A stretch of DNA of 64,000 nt from contig CACHTQ010000002.1 in NCBI GenBank assembly GCA_902582845.1, positions 1-64,000 of the forward strand. Reading direction: 5' to 3'. The translations under genes and the position numbers were made by a program. The notes under the pieces were generated by a model. The model saw nothing but the letters and a program-made list of their open reading frames with translations, was not told the DNA's origin and searched no databases. This stretch comes from an uncultured Pelagibacteraceae bacterium. GTDB taxonomy: Bacteria > Pseudomonadota > Alphaproteobacteria > Pelagibacterales > Pelagibacteraceae. Each line of letters starts with the position of its first letter. The stretch's first letter is position 1. Below, in pieces: positions 53,704-63,763 of this stretch.

Positions 53704-54873
53704 TTAGCTTTTAACGTGAAGTTCTCTTGAGAAATTACAAAATAATTCTGAACCTTTATCAGTCACTCTAATTGCTTCAGAAGCTTCAACTCCCCAATTT
53801 CCAAATTGCATTACTGCAATCATATGAAAGGTAACGTTGGGCTGTAATAATGTATTGTCACCTTTTGAAATATTTAAAGTATGTTCGCCCCAGTCAGGAG
53901 GATAACCTATCCCGATTGAATAGCCAGTTCTTGAAGTTTTTTCAATGTTATATTTATCTAATATCTTCCAAAAAGCTTGCGCAACATCATCAGCCGTATT
54001 TCCTGCTTTGACTTTATCTATACCTGCTTGAAGTGCCTCGTTAGTTTTTTTCATTGTATCAATTTTTTTTTGGTTGGGTTTTCCAAGTAAAACTGTTCTG
54101 GCCATTGGACAATGATACTTTTTATTTACGCCAGATAATTCTATGATTGTGGCTTCTCCTTCAACAAACTTATCCTCAGACCAAGTTAAATGGGATGCAG
54201 AGGTTCCTTTTCCAGTTGGAAGCATTGGCACTATTGAAGCATAATCCCCCCCAAATTCTGAGGTTCCTTTAACTAAAGTTGACCATATTTCTGAAACAGC
54301 ATCACATTGTCTTACACCTGGATTAATAGCCTCAAATGCTTTTTTCATACCCAGTTGAGTGATCTGCGCTGCTGCTTTCATATATTTGATTTCAGCGTCT
54401 GACTTAACAAGCCTAACCCAATTTACTAATCGTTTGCTATCTAACAATTTTGCATTAGGTAATCCTTGTTTTATTTTTTCATAACAATAAGCGGTAAAAT
54501 AATGACTATCCATTTCAACGCCTATAGATAATTTATCCCATTTTTTTTCCATAATTAAATCAACTAATGCATCGTATGGATGTAACGGCCAAGTATGGAT
54601 ATATTTTTCATGATACTTAACGATATTTTCATCTTTTAAGTAAGTTTTTATATAAGCACCACCAGCATCTTGATCTCTAACAAAGCAAATTGGTTCTTCA
54701 GCATTTGCATGAACAATCACACATTGTGCATAATAAAAAGACCATGCATCATAGCCAGTTAGATAATTCATATTTGAAGGGTCTTGTGAAATCAAAATTT
54801 CAATACCTTTATCTTGCATTGAATTTTGAACTTTTTTTAATCTAGATTTATACTCTTCAATTGAAAAATTCAT
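53704..54873 (-). CDS. M24-family hydrolase, ectoine hydrolase (DoeA)-like
   Basis: A 389-residue pita-bread-fold enzyme of the M24/creatinase family. I recognise it from DoeA-like phrases: SNMNYLTGYDAWSFYYAQCVIV, GVEMDSHYFTAYCYE, NWVRLVKSDAEIKYMKAA, IVPMLPTGKGTSASHLTWSED and SRTGYSIGIGYPPDWGEHTLNI. Ectoine hydrolase opens ectoine to N-acetyl-diaminobutyrate. A general Xaa-Pro peptidase or related amidohydrolase is the alternative, as the metal ligands of M24 proteins are incomplete in DoeA relatives. It lies 3 bp from the EutA-like gene, which supports an ectoine role. Confidence 0.7.
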   Translation of the reverse strand: MNFSIEEYKSRLKKVQNSMQDKGIEILISQDPSNMNYLTGYDAWSFYYAQCVIVHANAEEPICFVRDQDAGGAYIKTYLKDENIVKYHEKYIHTWPLHPYDALVDLIMEKKWDKLSIGVEMDSHYFTAYCYEKIKQGLPNAKLLDSKRLVNWVRLVKSDAEIKYMKAAAQITQLGMKKAFEAINPGVRQCDAVSEIWSTLVKGTSEFGGDYASIVPMLPTGKGTSASHLTWSEDKFVEGEATIIELSGVNKKYHCPMARTVLLGKPNQKKIDTMKKTNEALQAGIDKVKAGNTADDVAQAFWKILDKYNIEKTSRTGYSIGIGYPPDWGEHTLNISKGDNTLLQPNVTFHMIAVMQFGNWGVEASEAIRVTDKGSELFCNFSRELHVKS

Positions 54874-54876
54874 TGA

Positions 54877-55620
54877 CTAATTATTAAACAACACCCCATA
54901 ACCATCAATCTTATTTTGATTATTAATTTGTTTAAGCGTGTCCCAAATTAAGGTTTGATTACTTGATAATATTACCTTACCTAGTTTTTTTTCGATGTCA
55001 TTTATAATTGATAACACTGGGAGTGCTGTGCAAGATACAAACAACGCATCACTATTTGACAAGTCTTGTTTAACTAACACATCAAATAAATGTTGTGGAT
55101 CAACTTTGCCTATATCTAAATCAGAAGCTATATCAAAATAGGATAATTCAGAAATTTCTATTTTTTCTTTCTTAAAATAATTAATAACGGATTGATTAAT
55201 CTCGTTGGTATATGGAGTAAATATTGAAACTTTATCTATCTTTAAAGTTTTAAGAGCATTTAAAGCAGAAGTAATAGGTGTTGTTACTTTTGTATTAGGT
55301 TTTGCTAAATTTACTTTTTCATAGATCGACTGATAACCTGCAGCAATAGTTCCTGATGTACATCCATAAGCGACACAATCTAATTTTTGATCTGGCAAGA
55401 TATTTTTGGTTACTTCGGGAATATCATCTGCCATTTTTTTCAAAGTTTCATTAGTAAGAGGATTGTAGCAATTTATTCTATTTGAATATAAGTCTATATC
55501 TTTCCCATAAATTATATCGTTAAAATCTTTTTCAATTCTAAAATCACTAGCTAAAGTTATTAAACCTATTCTTGGATTATTTTTTTTAACAAATTTTGGC
55601 TCTATTTTATTCAGTTTCAT
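54877..55620 (-). CDS. Asp/Glu racemase-superfamily protein, EutA/maleate isomerase-like
   Basis: A 247-residue protein with the two cysteines expected in this superfamily: CVAYGCTSGTIAAG (about residue 87) and ALFVSCTALPVLSIIND (about 196). The start RIGLITLASDFRIEKDF and the FTPYTNEINQSVINYF segment are those of the maleate isomerase/EutA group. EutA proteins occur in ectoine utilisation operons next to DoeA/EutD, the same pairing as here. Its start overlaps the panB stop (ATGA). Enzyme activity is not known with certainty. Confidence 0.72.
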   Translation of the reverse strand: MKLNKIEPKFVKKNNPRIGLITLASDFRIEKDFNDIIYGKDIDLYSNRINCYNPLTNETLKKMADDIPEVTKNILPDQKLDCVAYGCTSGTIAAGYQSIYEKVNLAKPNTKVTTPITSALNALKTLKIDKVSIFTPYTNEINQSVINYFKKEKIEISELSYFDIASDLDIGKVDPQHLFDVLVKQDLSNSDALFVSCTALPVLSIINDIEKKLGKVILSSNQTLIWDTLKQINNQNKIDGYGVLFNN

Positions 55621-56396
55621 TTTGAAAAAGAATGTTTGGCTTTAGGAAATTGTTTTTTTAATACTTCGGATTTAAATTTTTTCACACCATTTTCGATCAA
55701 CTTTGTTATATCAACAAATTTTTTAACAAATTTTAATTTACTTTTACTTAATCCTGTTAAGTCATCAATGACTAAAACTTGACCATCACAATTGACTGAA
55801 GAACCAATTCCTATTGTTGGAATCTTTATATGATTGGAAATTTTCTTTGATAACTTTGTTTCTACACATTCTAATACAATAGAAAAAACTCCAGCATTTT
55901 CTAAAAGTTTAGTGTCTTTAAGTAATCTCTCACTTTCCTTTAGTTTTTTCCCTTTGAAGGTAAATTTTTTATCTGTCTGAGGTAATATTCCAACATGTCC
56001 CATAACTGGTATTTTATTTTTAATTAATCTTTTAACGATAGGAATTATCTTTTTTCCCCCTTCTAACTTAACAGCATCACATTTGGTTTCTTTCATTACC
56101 AATCTTGAATTCTTCAAAGCTTCGCTTGGATTTCGATACGTATTATAAGGCATATCAACAACCATTAATGATTTCTTAATACCAAGTCTGACACTTTTAG
56201 AATGATTAATCATGGTTTCTAAAGTCACTTGCTTAGTGGACTTAAAGTTATACAAAACTGATCCTAATGAGTCCCCAACCAATACTAAATCACAATGTTT
56301 ATCAAGGATTGTGGCAACATTTTTGGAGTATGCCGTAAGACAAATAATTTTTGATTTATTCTTTTTATTAAGAATTTTTTTAATCTTTTTATTCAT
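55617..56396 (-). CDS. panB: 3-methyl-2-oxobutanoate hydroxymethyltransferase
   Basis: Makes ketopantoate from 2-oxoisovalerate and methylene-THF, the first step of pantothenate/CoA synthesis. It has 259 residues, the usual size. Metal- and substrate-site motifs are LVLVGDSLGSVLYNFKSTKQVTLETMINHSKSVR, AVKLEGG, VMGHVGILPQTDKKF and GIGSSVNCDGQVLVIDDLTGL. It uses a one-carbon unit, which fits the window, though its operon partner is guaA (no gap) and the eutA-like gene (4-bp overlap). Confidence 0.95.
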   Translation of the reverse strand: MNKKIKKILNKKNKSKIICLTAYSKNVATILDKHCDLVLVGDSLGSVLYNFKSTKQVTLETMINHSKSVRLGIKKSLMVVDMPYNTYRNPSEALKNSRLVMKETKCDAVKLEGGKKIIPIVKRLIKNKIPVMGHVGILPQTDKKFTFKGKKLKESERLLKDTKLLENAGVFSIVLECVETKLSKKISNHIKIPTIGIGSSVNCDGQVLVIDDLTGLSKSKLKFVKKFVDITKLIENGVKKFKSEVLKKQFPKAKHSFSK

Positions 56397-57959
56397 TTAC
56401 TCTAATTCGATTGTACTTGGTGGTTTCGAAGTTATATCGTAAACTACTCTATTAATCCCTCTAATACTATTCACTATTTTATTTGAAATTTCTTGGATAA
56501 ATGATTTTTTAAATTCATAAAAATCTGCTGTCATACCATCTTCAGATGTTATTGCTCTAAGCAAACACAAATACTCATAAGTTCTATTATCACCCATTAC
56601 GCCAACTGTTTTAACTGGGAGTAAAGCTGCATAAGCTTGCCAAATTTTATTATATAGATTGTGATCTCTCAAAGCTTGAATAAAATAATGATCAGCTTCT
56701 TTTAAGATATTAATTTTTTCTTTGGTTATTATTCCTGGCATTCGTATTGCTAGTCCAGGTCCCGGAAAAGGATGACGAGAAATAATTTCTTTACTTAAGT
56801 TGAGTTCTAATCCAAGTTTTCTAACCTCGTCCTTAAATAAAAATTTTAATGGCTCTACTAGTTTAAGTTTCATTTTTTTGGGAAGACCTCCAACATTATG
56901 GTGAGATTTTATTTTCGATGTTTGACTACCAGTAACCGATTTACTTTCTATTAAGTCAGGATAAAGAGTTCCTTGAGCCAAAAATTTTACATTTTTAATT
57001 TTTTTAGCATAACGCTCAAATATTTTTATAAACAAGTTTCCTATTATCTTTCTTTTCTTTTCAGGATCTGAAATATTTGATAATTTTCTTAAAAACTCTT
57101 TCTCAGCATTTACGTAAGTAAGATTAATCTTTAATTTTTTTTTGAATGTTGCAACAACTTGTTTTTCCTCATTTTTTCTTAAGAGTCCAGTGTTGACAAA
57201 AATACAGTGTAAATTTTTACCAATCGCTTTATTTAATAATTGCGCAACTACACTACTATCTACCCCACCTGATAAAGCACAAATGACTTTATTACTTCCT
57301 ACCATTTGTCTTGCATCTTTTATCAATTTTATTTTTTGATCTTTAGAAGACCAATTTTTTCTCATTTTACATATTAAGAATATAAAATTACTTATTAGTT
57401 TTTTTCCATTTTCTGTATGTGTCACTTCTGGATGAAATTGGACTCCATAATAATTTTTAAATTTATTTTCAACTACTGCAAATTTAGAATTCTGGCTTGA
57501 GGCAATTACCTTAAAATTTTTGGGTAATTTTGAAACTTGATCAGCGTGACTCATCCAAACTTTTATTGACTTTTTTTTCTTAAAAAAATTTTTGGTTAAA
57601 AGACTATTATTTTTTTTTGTAATATTAGCTAAACCAAACTCTCTGTGTTTAGACTGTTTTACATTTCCACCATTTAATTTAGATATTATTTGATGACCAA
57701 AACAAATACCTAAAACTGGAATACCTTTTTGAATTATCTTTTTATCAAAAGAGTATTTATTGATTTGATAAACATTTAAAGGACCGCCAGATAGAATAAT
57801 GCCTTTGATTGTGTGATTGATATTTTTGCTCTTAATTTTTTTGTGACTTATTATCTCAGAAAAAATTCCTAATTCTCTAACTCTTCTTGCTATTAATTGT
57901 GTAAATTGTGAGCCAAAATCTACAATTAAAATCTTATTCAAATTTTGATCAAGACTCAT
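56397..57959 (-). CDS. guaA: GMP synthase (glutamine-hydrolysing)
   Basis: Last step of GMP synthesis. The 520-residue protein has an N-terminal class I amidotransferase with catalytic Cys in GICFGHQI (about residue 85) and His/Glu in [14 protein letters not shown], then the ATP pyrophosphatase with the PP-loop [15 protein letters not shown] (about 225) and the C-terminal dimerisation region ending [17 protein letters not shown]. It overlaps the upstream TPR gene by 11 bp and abuts panB. Confidence 0.97.
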   Translation of the reverse strand: MSLDQNLNKILIVDFGSQFTQLIARRVRELGIFSEIISHKKIKSKNINHTIKGIILSGGPLNVYQINKYSFDKKIIQKGIPVLGICFGHQIISKLNGGNVKQSKHREFGLANITKKNNSLLTKNFFKKKKSIKVWMSHADQVSKLPKNFKVIASSQNSKFAVVENKFKNYYGVQFHPEVTHTENGKKLISNFIFLICKMRKNWSSKDQKIKLIKDARQMVGSNKVICALSGGVDSSVVAQLLNKAIGKNLHCIFVNTGLLRKNEEKQVVATFKKKLKINLTYVNAEKEFLRKLSNISDPEKKRKIIGNLFIKIFERYAKKIKNVKFLAQGTLYPDLIESKSVTGSQTSKIKSHHNVGGLPKKMKLKLVEPLKFLFKDEVRKLGLELNLSKEIISRHPFPGPGLAIRMPGIITKEKINILKEADHYFIQALRDHNLYNKIWQAYAALLPVKTVGVMGDNRTYEYLCLLRAITSEDGMTADFYEFKKSFIQEISNKIVNSIRGINRVVYDITSKPPSTIELE

Positions 57960-58386
57960 TTTTTGGTTCTAAGTTTGCTAAAGAATCTAAGATACTTTTA
58001 TTTTCATCACATAAATTTTTGCAAACTTTGACAAAGTCTTCTGATAGACTCTTTACTTTAGAGTAGTTTGATTTTTCTAATGCTATTTTCATTAACATTA
58101 ACATTGCTTCTTCATTATTTGGTTCAATCAATAAAGTCGCCTCTAAATTTTTTTCCTCTTTCTTTTGATTTTTTTCCTGATTGTAAATTTTAGCTAAATA
58201 TAAATATGAATTAGAGTGTTTTGGATTAAATACAATACTTCTTTCAAACATAAATCGAGCATCTTCAAACTTTTTTTTGTTAAATAACTCTAGCCCTTTA
58301 TTAAAGAATTTTTCACTACCCAAAGAAAAATTAAAAGTATTAATTAGAAAATAAAAAATAACAGTTATTTTAAAGATTTTTCTCAT
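57949..58386 (-). CDS. Exported TPR-like protein
   Basis: A 145-residue protein with a signal peptide ([21 protein letters not shown], about residues 3-23) and about two to three tetratricopeptide repeats ([80 protein letters not shown]). The function is unknown; TPR proteins in the periplasm usually mediate protein contacts. It lies between guaB and guaA, overlapping guaA by 11 bp, a place with no obvious functional logic. Confidence 0.75.
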   Translation of the reverse strand: MRKIFKITVIFYFLINTFNFSLGSEKFFNKGLELFNKKKFEDARFMFERSIVFNPKHSNSYLYLAKIYNQEKNQKKEEKNLEATLLIEPNNEEAMLMLMKIALEKSNYSKVKSLSEDFVKVCKNLCDENKSILDSLANLEPKNES

Positions 58387-59468
58387 TAATATTTATTACC
58401 ACTTTTTACTATATCAACATTATGAACCATACTTTCGTAAAAACCAGCTTTTGTTATTTTAACAAATTGTGGTTTATCTCTTAGATATTTAATTTGTCTT
58501 GATCCTAAGTATCCCATAGATGATCTTAATCCACCAATTAATTTAAAAATTATATTATCTACTTTACCTTTATATTTTGCAAATCCTTCTACTCCTTCTG
58601 GCACATACTTAGACGAGTCCTTTTGCTTTGATTGAAAGTATCGATCTGCAGATCCTTTGTTCATAGCACCAACTGAACCCATACCTCTAAAATTTTTAAA
58701 TAGTTTTCCATTTCTCTTTATCAGTTTTCCTGGTGCTTCATCTGTCCCTGCAAATAATGAACCAATCATAACTGCATCTGCTCCGGCAGCAAATGCTTTT
58801 GCCAAATCACCTGAGTATTTAATTCCACCGTCAGAAATAATCTTTACATTTTTATTTTTTATTCCATTTCTAACTTCTAGTATTGCACTAAGTTGTGGGA
58901 CACCAATACCTGCAACTAATCTTGTTGTGCATATTGATCCAGGTCCAATCCCGACTTTAATAACATCAACACCAAGCTTTAACAAAAATTTTGCTGCAGC
59001 AGGTGTAGCAATATTTCCAGCACAAAGAGCGGTTTTTTTATCTTTTTTTTTTTTTATAAACTTAATTATTTCTGAGACCTTTTTTGTATGTCCGTGAGCA
59101 GTATCAACAACAATCATGTCAATTTTTTCTTTAAGTATTGCCTCTGCTCTTTTAAATTCGCTTAGCCCAGCCCCAACAGCTGCGCCTACTAAAAGTTTTA
59201 GTTTTTTTACTTTTTTAATTTCAAGAATTTGTTTTTTTATATCTAAATTTCTATGAATAATTCCTATTCCGCCTGCTTTCGCTATCGCGATAGCCATTTT
59301 ACTTTCGGTAACAGTATCCATAGCTGAAGATAATAAAGGAATATTCAATTTTAGATAGTTTGTAAGCTTAATGCTAGTATCAACTTCTGAGGGTAAGATC
59401 TCAGAATACTTGGGAACAAGTGTTACATCATCAAAGGTGAGTGCTTCTTTTATAGGAACCATGATCAT
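58386..59468 (-). CDS. guaB: Inosine-5'-monophosphate dehydrogenase lacking CBS domains
   Basis: Oxidises IMP to XMP. The protein is 360 residues against about 485-500 for standard IMPDH, because the sequence goes from GGIGIIHRNLDIKKQILEIKKVKKLKLLVGAAVG straight on, with no CBS pair. The catalytic cysteine loop is intact (KVGIGPGSICTTRLVAGIGVPQLSAI), as are SDGGIKYSGDLAKAFAAGADAVMIGSLFAGTDEAPG and the flap region RGMGSVGAMNKGSADRYFQ. Two starts are possible (ATG at 59468 or two codons later). GuaC is unlikely, since the IMPDH flap is present. Confidence 0.92.
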   Translation of the reverse strand: MIMVPIKEALTFDDVTLVPKYSEILPSEVDTSIKLTNYLKLNIPLLSSAMDTVTESKMAIAIAKAGGIGIIHRNLDIKKQILEIKKVKKLKLLVGAAVGAGLSEFKRAEAILKEKIDMIVVDTAHGHTKKVSEIIKFIKKKKDKKTALCAGNIATPAAAKFLLKLGVDVIKVGIGPGSICTTRLVAGIGVPQLSAILEVRNGIKNKNVKIISDGGIKYSGDLAKAFAAGADAVMIGSLFAGTDEAPGKLIKRNGKLFKNFRGMGSVGAMNKGSADRYFQSKQKDSSKYVPEGVEGFAKYKGKVDNIIFKLIGGLRSSMGYLGSRQIKYLRDKPQFVKITKAGFYESMVHNVDIVKSGNKY

Positions 59469-59499
59469 TTATATACGATTCCTTTTAAATTTAAAGAAA

Positions 59500-60111
59500 C
59501 TATCTAATATTTTTACAAATTATAAAACTTTCTTTAGAGTCTTTTCTGCTAGATTTAGGTTTAAAAACCTTAACTTCTTTAAAAATTTTTTTTCCTAGTG
59601 CGACAATTTCATTAAAAGTACTACCCATAAATATTTTTGAAATAAAAAAACCCTTTTCTGAAATCACATCTTTTGAAAAAACCATCGCTTCTTTACACAA
59701 TTCACCAGTTTGAATTGAATCGATATTTTTTATCCCAGTGGTGTTTACGGCCATATCAGACATGACTACATCTGGTTTTTTTTTAAGATATTCTTTAATT
59801 TGGTCTTGAGTATCAACCAAAGTAAAGTCGCCCTGAATTTGTAAAGTATTTTCTATATTTTCCATCTCTTTTAGATCTATGGAGATTATCTTTCCGTTCT
59901 TAACTACTTTTGCAACATACTGTGACCAGCTGCCGGGAGCAGCTCCAATGTCTACGACTGACATTCCACCTTTAAATATTTTAAATTTTTCATCTATCTC
60001 TTTTAGTTTATATGCAGACCTAGCTCGATAACCGTCAACTTTTGATTGACGCACATAAGTATCTCGTCTTTGTTTATTAACCCAATTTTTTGAAATCTTA
60101 TTTTTTTTCAA
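59500..60111 (-). CDS. rlmE: 23S rRNA 2'-O-methyltransferase (RlmE/FtsJ)
   Basis: A 203-residue SAM-dependent methyltransferase that methylates a uridine in the ribosomal A-loop. SAM motif I is VVDIGAAPGSWSQYVA (about residue 53). Catalytic residues fit the K-D-K-E set: Lys in RSAYKLKEID, Asp in VVMSDMAVNTTG, Lys in FFISKIFMGS and Glu in KESFIICKN. It lies between the glycosyltransferase gene (no gap) and guaB (31-bp gap). Confidence 0.94.
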   Translation of the reverse strand: MKKNKISKNWVNKQRRDTYVRQSKVDGYRARSAYKLKEIDEKFKIFKGGMSVVDIGAAPGSWSQYVAKVVKNGKIISIDLKEMENIENTLQIQGDFTLVDTQDQIKEYLKKKPDVVMSDMAVNTTGIKNIDSIQTGELCKEAMVFSKDVISEKGFFISKIFMGSTFNEIVALGKKIFKEVKVFKPKSSRKDSKESFIICKNIR

Positions 60112-61023
60112 TTAAGTATTATATCTTAAACTTTTTAGTATCTTATTTTTATCTAAAGTATCTAATTCAATTTTAATAGTTTTATCCACTCGCATATCTT
60201 TACCGTCTTTCCAAATACCTGCTGCAAGATGCATTATGCCAATTTTATAATTTGGTAAATATGGTTCAACAAATGTACTTTGTTTCTGATCATATTTTGG
60301 AAGTAAATTACTTGTGATCCAATTACAATTTAAAGGAAGAAACTCTGTTTCTAAATTATCAATATAAACGGACATGTTAATTGCTAAACCTTCAGATCCA
60401 AAGATATTACCTGCTTTTAGAGTTTTCTCTAAATTATTTTGCCAAGTACGCCATCCTTTAGAGTCTTTTTCTAAGGAAAAAACTCCAATATTAATATGTG
60501 GGGCAAAAGCTAATTTCCTAGCATCTGTATAACTAATTTTTGATTTTACGGCGTGTTTAAAATTTTGAGATTTAATTAACGCCAGCTTTCCAAAAAGCCA
60601 GTTTACTTTAGAAGTAATTTTGTATCCGGGACCAATTGTTTGAGTAATTCCTAGCTTTCCATCATCACAAGCCTTAAAATATAACTCTACGCAACTCCAA
60701 TCATTCACCCATGCATCACAATCAATCCACAGATATTTTTCATAGTTAGGAAAGTATTTAGGTAAAAAGGCTCTTGAGACCTGACTTTTCAACCACTCTT
60801 TACCTTTAACCTTATAACCAGGTACCTCAATATCCCATTCAGCATTTTTAATTTCATCAACTTTTTTTGATAAACTATCTCTCTGATCTTGTTTCAATCC
60901 TGCATCCAAAATACAGATTGCAACACTTTCACTTTGTTTAAATCTTTTAATTGAATCTACCAGTTCATCTAGTAAAGGAAAATAATTAGCATCAGCTAAA
61001 GAAACAATTACATTTTTTTTCAT
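60112..61023 (-). CDS. GT-A-type glycosyltransferase-like protein
   Basis: A 303-residue nucleotide-sugar transferase-like protein. N-terminal VIVSLADANYFPLLDELVDSI and the metal-site motif KYLWIDCDAWVND (DxD as DCD, about residue 101) are those of the GT-A fold; LGITQTIGPG and FAPHINIGVFSL are GT8-like. Donor and acceptor are unknown. Since pssA overlaps it by one base, it may act on envelope lipids, but that is inference from position. Confidence 0.72.
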   Translation of the reverse strand: MKKNVIVSLADANYFPLLDELVDSIKRFKQSESVAICILDAGLKQDQRDSLSKKVDEIKNAEWDIEVPGYKVKGKEWLKSQVSRAFLPKYFPNYEKYLWIDCDAWVNDWSCVELYFKACDDGKLGITQTIGPGYKITSKVNWLFGKLALIKSQNFKHAVKSKISYTDARKLAFAPHINIGVFSLEKDSKGWRTWQNNLEKTLKAGNIFGSEGLAINMSVYIDNLETEFLPLNCNWITSNLLPKYDQKQSTFVEPYLPNYKIGIMHLAAGIWKDGKDMRVDKTIKIELDTLDKNKILKSLRYNT

Positions 61024-61826
61024 TAAAGTACGTCTTCAAGGTCATCTTCGTCTTGAATTTTGTCATTTTCGTGTTGTTTCTTAATTTTTTGAAAATGGAA
61101 AAAACTTATAGGTAATAAAAGCACATAAATTGCTGCACTAATTGCAATTACGTTAAAAGTATAAATTAGTAATAGGCCAAAAAATAAAACTATTCCAAAT
61201 AAAAGGAATATTGTTGTCTTTCTAGGGATCACTATCTTTTTAAAAGAATAACTTGGAAATTTGCTAATTAGTAAAAAAGAAGTTGTAATAAAAAAGGCAG
61301 GTACTATTAAATCATAGTTTAATTGAACAAAGTTTAAACTACTTAAACTAATTATCAAAGGTGTTAAAACTAAAATTCCTCCAGCTGGCGATGGAACTCC
61401 TTCAAAAAAATTATCTCTCCATGAAGGCTCTTGGATTGAGTTTATATTGAACCTTGCTAAACGTAATGCAACACAAATTACATACACCAAACAAAGTAAC
61501 CAACCAAATCTTCCTAGAGTATTAAGTTTCCAGAAATACATTATAAATGCTGGCGCTACCCCAAAACTTATCATATCTGTGAGTGAGTCTAATTCTTTTC
61601 CAACTTTAGAAGTACCTCTAATTAATCTAGCTATTCTTCCATCAAGACCATCGATTAAAGCAGCAAATAGAATTGCTATAATTGCAAGTTCAAACCTACC
61701 ATCTAGAGCAAATCGTATTGATGTTAAACCAATGCAAACCCCAATAAGTGTAAGCATATTTGGTAAGATCATTCTTGCTCTTTTTTTCTCTGCTACGATC
61801 TTTAAATTATTTTTAGGTTGTTCCAT
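61023..61826 (-). CDS. pssA: Phosphatidylserine synthase
   Basis: CDP-alcohol phosphatidyltransferase making phosphatidylserine from CDP-diacylglycerol and serine. The catalytic motif DGLDGRIARLIRGTSKVGKELDSLTD (DGx2ARx8Gx3Dx3D, about residues 60-85) is complete. Several membrane helices follow and the C-terminus is acidic (DKIQDEDDLEDVL). It lies 1 bp after psd and overlaps the glycosyltransferase gene by one base. It works with Psd to make phosphatidylethanolamine. Confidence 0.94.
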   Translation of the reverse strand: MEQPKNNLKIVAEKKRARMILPNMLTLIGVCIGLTSIRFALDGRFELAIIAILFAALIDGLDGRIARLIRGTSKVGKELDSLTDMISFGVAPAFIMYFWKLNTLGRFGWLLCLVYVICVALRLARFNINSIQEPSWRDNFFEGVPSPAGGILVLTPLIISLSSLNFVQLNYDLIVPAFFITTSFLLISKFPSYSFKKIVIPRKTTIFLLFGIVLFFGLLLIYTFNVIAISAAIYVLLLPISFFHFQKIKKQHENDKIQDEDDLEDVL

Positions 61827-61827
61827 T

Positions 61828-62475
61828 TTATTTTTTAGCTAACAGTGTTTCTCCTGAAATAGCTTTTTGACCTACTTTTACTAAAGGTTGGTAGTTTTCG
61901 TAATATACATCAGCTCTACTTCCAAATCTTATCATTCCAATTCTATCACCTTGTTTAAGCTCCTGATCTTTATTAGATTCACAGACTATTCTTCTAGCTA
62001 CAAGACCTGCTATTTGAACTACTATAATGTCATTATTATCTGTGTCTTTAATTTTAAAATAATTTCTCTCATTATCTTCACTTGCTTTATCAAGAGAAGC
62101 ATTCACAAATGTGCCGGGTTTATATAAAATTTCCTCAATTTTACCAGCACATGGAGTTCTATTAACATGGCAATCAAATACGTTCATAAAAACACTAATT
62201 TTATTAAATTTTTTATTTTCTAAACCTAGCTCTTTTGGACCATCAACTTCTTCAACTTTTATAATCTCTCCATCAGCAGGACTAACCAGATAATTATTAT
62301 CTTCAATAATTACTCTGTCAGGATCTCTAAAAAAATAATAAACCCAGATTGTTAAAACTAAACCAATTAAGCCTAAAAAATTACTGAAACTATAAAATAC
62401 GATTGTAATAATTCCTGAGATAACTAGGAACTTGTATCCCTCAGCGTGAATTTTTGGAAATATCTTACTAAACAT
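61828..62475 (-). CDS. psd: Phosphatidylserine decarboxylase
   Basis: Converts phosphatidylserine to phosphatidylethanolamine with a pyruvoyl cofactor. The 215-residue short (type II) form has an N-terminal membrane helix (YKFLVISGIITIVFYSFSNFLGLIGLVLTIWVYYFF), DCHVNRTPCAGKI and the self-cleavage site MIRFGSRADVYYE (Gly-Ser, about residue 183). It is the first gene of the psd-pssA-glycosyltransferase-rlmE unit, divergent to icd across 73 bp. Confidence 0.94.
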   Translation of the reverse strand: MFSKIFPKIHAEGYKFLVISGIITIVFYSFSNFLGLIGLVLTIWVYYFFRDPDRVIIEDNNYLVSPADGEIIKVEEVDGPKELGLENKKFNKISVFMNVFDCHVNRTPCAGKIEEILYKPGTFVNASLDKASEDNERNYFKIKDTDNNDIIVVQIAGLVARRIVCESNKDQELKQGDRIGMIRFGSRADVYYENYQPLVKVGQKAISGETLLAKK

Positions 62476-62548
62476 GTTCTTCTATTTGATAATTTTTCAT
62501 TAATATGTATATAAAATTACGAAATTCAATTATTAAGATATAAATAAA

Positions 62549-63763
62549 GTGAGCAAAATTACTGTAAAAAACCCCATTGTAGAGTTAGATGGTGATGAAA
62601 TGACCAGAATAATCTGGGAATTTATTAAAAAAAAATTAATCCTTCCTTATCTTGATATCGGTATTGAGTACTATGATTTAGGTATGAAGAGTAGAGATGA
62701 TACGGATGACCAGATTACAATAGACTCTGCTAATGCGATTAAGAAAATTGGTGTAGGTATAAAGTGCGCTACAATCACTCCTGATGAAGCACGAGTTGAA
62801 GAATTTAATTTAAAAAAAATGTGGAGATCACCGAATGGAACAATAAGAAATATCATTGGTGGAACTGTTTTTAGAGAGCCCATAATTTGTTCTAACATTC
62901 CAAAATTAGTGCCTTCATGGTCAGATCCAGTAGTAATTGGCAGACATGCCTTTGGCGATCAATATAGAGCAACCGATTTTAAAGTTCCAGGCAAAGGAAA
63001 GATGGAAGTTAAGTGGACATCAGAAGATGGTAAAGATGAAATTAAATATGAAGTATTTAATTTTACTGGACCAGGAGTTGCTCTTTCTATGTATAACTTA
63101 GATAAATCCATCGAAGACTTTGCTAGATCTTGCTTTAGCTACGGTCTTATAAAAAAATGGCCAGTCTATCTTTCAACGAAAAATACAATCCTTAAGAAGT
63201 ACGATGGACGTTTTAAAGATATATTTGAAGATGTGTTTAATAAAGAATTTAAAGAAAAATTCGATAAGGAAAAAATTACTTATGAACATAGACTAATAGA
63301 CGACATGGTTGCATGTGCAATGAAATGGAGTGGGAAATATATTTGGGCTTGTAAAAACTACGACGGTGATGTTCAGTCTGATACGATGGCGCAGGGTTAT
63401 GGCTCTTTAGGTCTAATGACAAGTACACTCTTAACTCCTGATGGAAAAATTATGGAGGCTGAGGCAGCTCATGGAACGGTTACAAGGCACTATAGAATGC
63501 ATCAGCAAGGAAAAGAAACATCAACCAATCCTATCGCCTCGATTTTTGCCTGGACAAGAGGTTTAGCTCACCGAGGTAAATTAGACAGAAATGATGATCT
63601 TATAAATTTTGCTAATACAGTTGAGCAAGTTTGTATTGATTGTGTCGAAAGTGGTTCTATGACCAAAGATCTAGCGATATTAGTTGGGCCATCAAGTAAG
63701 TACTTAACTACAAATCAATTTCTAGATGAAATCGATAATAATTTAAAAAAGAAATTAAATTAA
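62549..63763 (+). CDS. icd: NADP-dependent isocitrate dehydrogenase
   Basis: TCA-cycle enzyme converting isocitrate to 2-oxoglutarate. The 404-residue protein starts with GTG and is the alphaproteobacterial/eukaryotic-like homodimeric form, not the E. coli type: [57 protein letters not shown] and the NADP-site [15 protein letters not shown] are visible. It gives the 2-oxoglutarate used for glutamate-type assimilation. The 3' end overlaps alaS by 9 bp on the other strand. Confidence 0.97.
   Translation: MSKITVKNPIVELDGDEMTRIIWEFIKKKLILPYLDIGIEYYDLGMKSRDDTDDQITIDSANAIKKIGVGIKCATITPDEARVEEFNLKKMWRSPNGTIRNIIGGTVFREPIICSNIPKLVPSWSDPVVIGRHAFGDQYRATDFKVPGKGKMEVKWTSEDGKDEIKYEVFNFTGPGVALSMYNLDKSIEDFARSCFSYGLIKKWPVYLSTKNTILKKYDGRFKDIFEDVFNKEFKEKFDKEKITYEHRLIDDMVACAMKWSGKYIWACKNYDGDVQSDTMAQGYGSLGLMTSTLLTPDGKIMEAEAAHGTVTRHYRMHQQGKETSTNPIASIFAWTRGLAHRGKLDRNDDLINFANTVEQVCIDCVESGSMTKDLAILVGPSSKYLTTNQFLDEIDNNLKKKLN

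Noticed and set aside
58657-59097. 146-residue ORF antisense to guaB
   Set aside because: Opposite the conserved catalytic loop of IMPDH; hydrophobic sequence arises from complementary codons. No start signal.
61447-61842. 131-residue ORF antisense to pssA
   Set aside because: Overlaps the CDP-alcohol transferase motif of a clear gene and has no domain signal.
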